DNA from: Cinnamomum chago
Taxonomy: Eukaryota > Streptophyta > Magnoliopsida > Laurales > Lauraceae
Direction of reading: 5' to 3'
DNA length: 64,000 bases
NCBI GenBank assembly: GCA_038049695.1
Contig: CP142457.1
Location: 22,148,501-22,212,500, forward strand
In this document: piece by piece, positions 63,105 to 64,000 of the stretch
How the letters are laid out: every line of letters begins with the position of its first letter
How positions within the stretch are numbered: position 1 is the first letter of the stretch
The notes under the pieces: model-generated
Databases searched by the model: none
Seen by the model: only the letters and a program-made list of their open reading frames with translations
Told to the model about the DNA's origin: nothing
Made by a program: the position numbers and the translations under genes

Positions 63105-64000
63105 AACTTGATCCCGGATATTTCTAGATGTTGCCTTTATACACAGAGTCGCAAGAAACACAGTGTGGAGTCAACAATTTCCTAGAGCCGCAAAGATTCT
63201 GCTTTAGTACAAAAGTATCGTACGTCCCGCGCGAAGTTCGGGTTTTCTCCTTTACAACCAGAGAACTCCCCGAAAGTGTTTACCATACCCAAGGTTCGCC
63301 CGAAACCCGTTTTAAACCGAAAAGTAGCTCGAAATATCCTAAAAGGTGCATCTCAAACCAGAATACCTTCAAATGGATTTCGAGGCGTGAGACAAGAGAA
63401 GGACACCCGAAACCCCTTCTATAGTAAAACGTGATTCTGGAATTTTCTAGAGGGAGTCTTTGGACCAAGAGTCGCATTAAAACACAGTGTAGAGTCAACC
63501 ATATTCTCGAGCCGCATAGATTGTGTTTTCATACTAAAGGACCGTACGACCCGCACGAAGTACGGGTTTTCGCCTTTACAAACACTGAACTCCCCGAATG
63601 TGTTTTCCTTACCCAAGATTCGCCCGAAACCCGTTTTAAACCGAAAAGTAGCTCGAAATATCTTAAAGAGCGCATCTCAACCCAGAATCCCATCAAATGG
63701 ATTTGGAGCCGTAAGGAAAGACAGAGACACCCGAAACCCCATTTAGAGTAAAACGCAATCCCGGATTTTTCCAAAGGGAGTCTTTGGACCAAGAGTCGCA
63801 TGAAACACAGTGTTGACTCAACAACTTTCTAGAGCCGCACAGATTATGTTTTCGTTCAAAAGTACCGTACGACCCTCGCATGAAGTTCCGGTTTTCGCCC
63901 TAGCAAACACCGAACTCCTCGAAAGTGATTTCCACACCCAAGATTCACCCGAAACCCGTATTAAACCGAAGAGTAGCTCGGAATATCCTAAAAATCGCAT
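63105..64000 (+). repeat. Partial trimer at window end
   Basis: C is 63105-63427, A is 63428-63751 and B is cut at 249 bp (63752-64000). The array continues to the right of the window. Confidence 0.93.

Larger units (their letters stand above)
1..64000 (+). repeat. Continuous satellite DNA array with higher-order repeat structure
   Basis: Every part of the window can be assigned to one of three related monomers (C about 323 bp, A about 324 bp, B about 325 bp) in a single orientation; no inverted monomer and no non-satellite insertion was seen. The start of C, recognised by the word gatatttctagatgttgcc or close variants, recurs every 970-973 or 648 bp from 575 to 63105. The three monomers are clearly homologous (by eye about three quarters to four fifths identical), while units of the same type at different places are nearly identical. 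Low divergence between HOR units and higher divergence between monomers is the usual pattern of homogenised centromeric or heterochromatic satellites. That location is an inference; chromosomal position and species are not visible. No gene, tRNA, rRNA or transposon lies anywhere in the array. Confidence 0.98.
60453..64000 (+). repeat. 4860 bp tandem duplication, copy 2 (runs off the window)
   Basis: It repeats 55593-59140 with every private variant kept, including atgccttag, gctcgatatatc, ccctctaatgaag and aacaccgaactcc, and is still matching at the last base of the window. Confidence 0.93.

Noticed and set aside
1-64000. CRISPR array.
   Set aside because: There are no short repeats with unique spacers; the whole period is repetitive and about 324 bp long.
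1-64000. Tandem LTR or other transposon array, or rDNA spacer repeats.
   Set aside because: No reverse transcriptase, integrase or transposase, no terminal repeats with target duplications, and no rRNA sequence occur between the units.
1-64000. Assignment to a species or named satellite family.
   Set aside because: I could not match the monomer to a family from memory with any confidence, so none is claimed.

Overview
The whole 64 kb window is one uninterrupted satellite DNA array. It has no recognisable protein-coding gene, RNA gene, transposon, CRISPR array or unique sequence. Three related monomers of about 323, 324 and 325 bp (called here C, A and B) lie head to tail in one orientation from the first base to the last. 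The usual unit is the trimer C-A-B (972 bp). A second unit, a 648 bp dimer, is made of a C/A hybrid monomer followed by B. Counting C-type starts gives 53 complete trimers and 17 complete dimers between 575 and 63104, with partial units at both ends (1-574 and 63105-64000).

Organism: a long, homogenised, higher-order-repeat (HOR) satellite of this kind means a eukaryotic nuclear chromosome, probably centromeric, pericentromeric or another heterochromatic block. The sequence alone does not identify the species. A reference A monomer is about 45% GC and CpG is not depleted (20 CpG in 324 bp). I do not recognise the monomer as a named family.

Layout. From 1 to 7378 there are mostly trimers. Positions 7379-14920 contain a 4537 bp tandem duplication carrying the first two dimers. 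Positions 14921-23253 are trimers, including a 2915 bp duplication. From about 23 to 43.7 kb a 5183 bp super-repeat (four trimers plus two dimers, 16 monomers) runs through four copies, the last cut short. From 43.7 to 55 kb is a mosaic with 973, 2917 and 1620 bp duplications. From 55 kb to the end dimers are dense, and a 4860 bp duplication shows no base difference in the 3.5 kb that can be compared. A nine-monomer cassette (about 2916 bp) recurs six times across the window and links the left part to the 5183 bp array.

The apparent ORFs (up to 173 codons, on both strands, repeating every 972 bp) come from a repeat length divisible by three. They are broken by 1-bp indels and stop changes between copies and are not annotated as genes. 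The interest of the window lies in its nested repeat structure and in the recombination history recorded by the variant bases.
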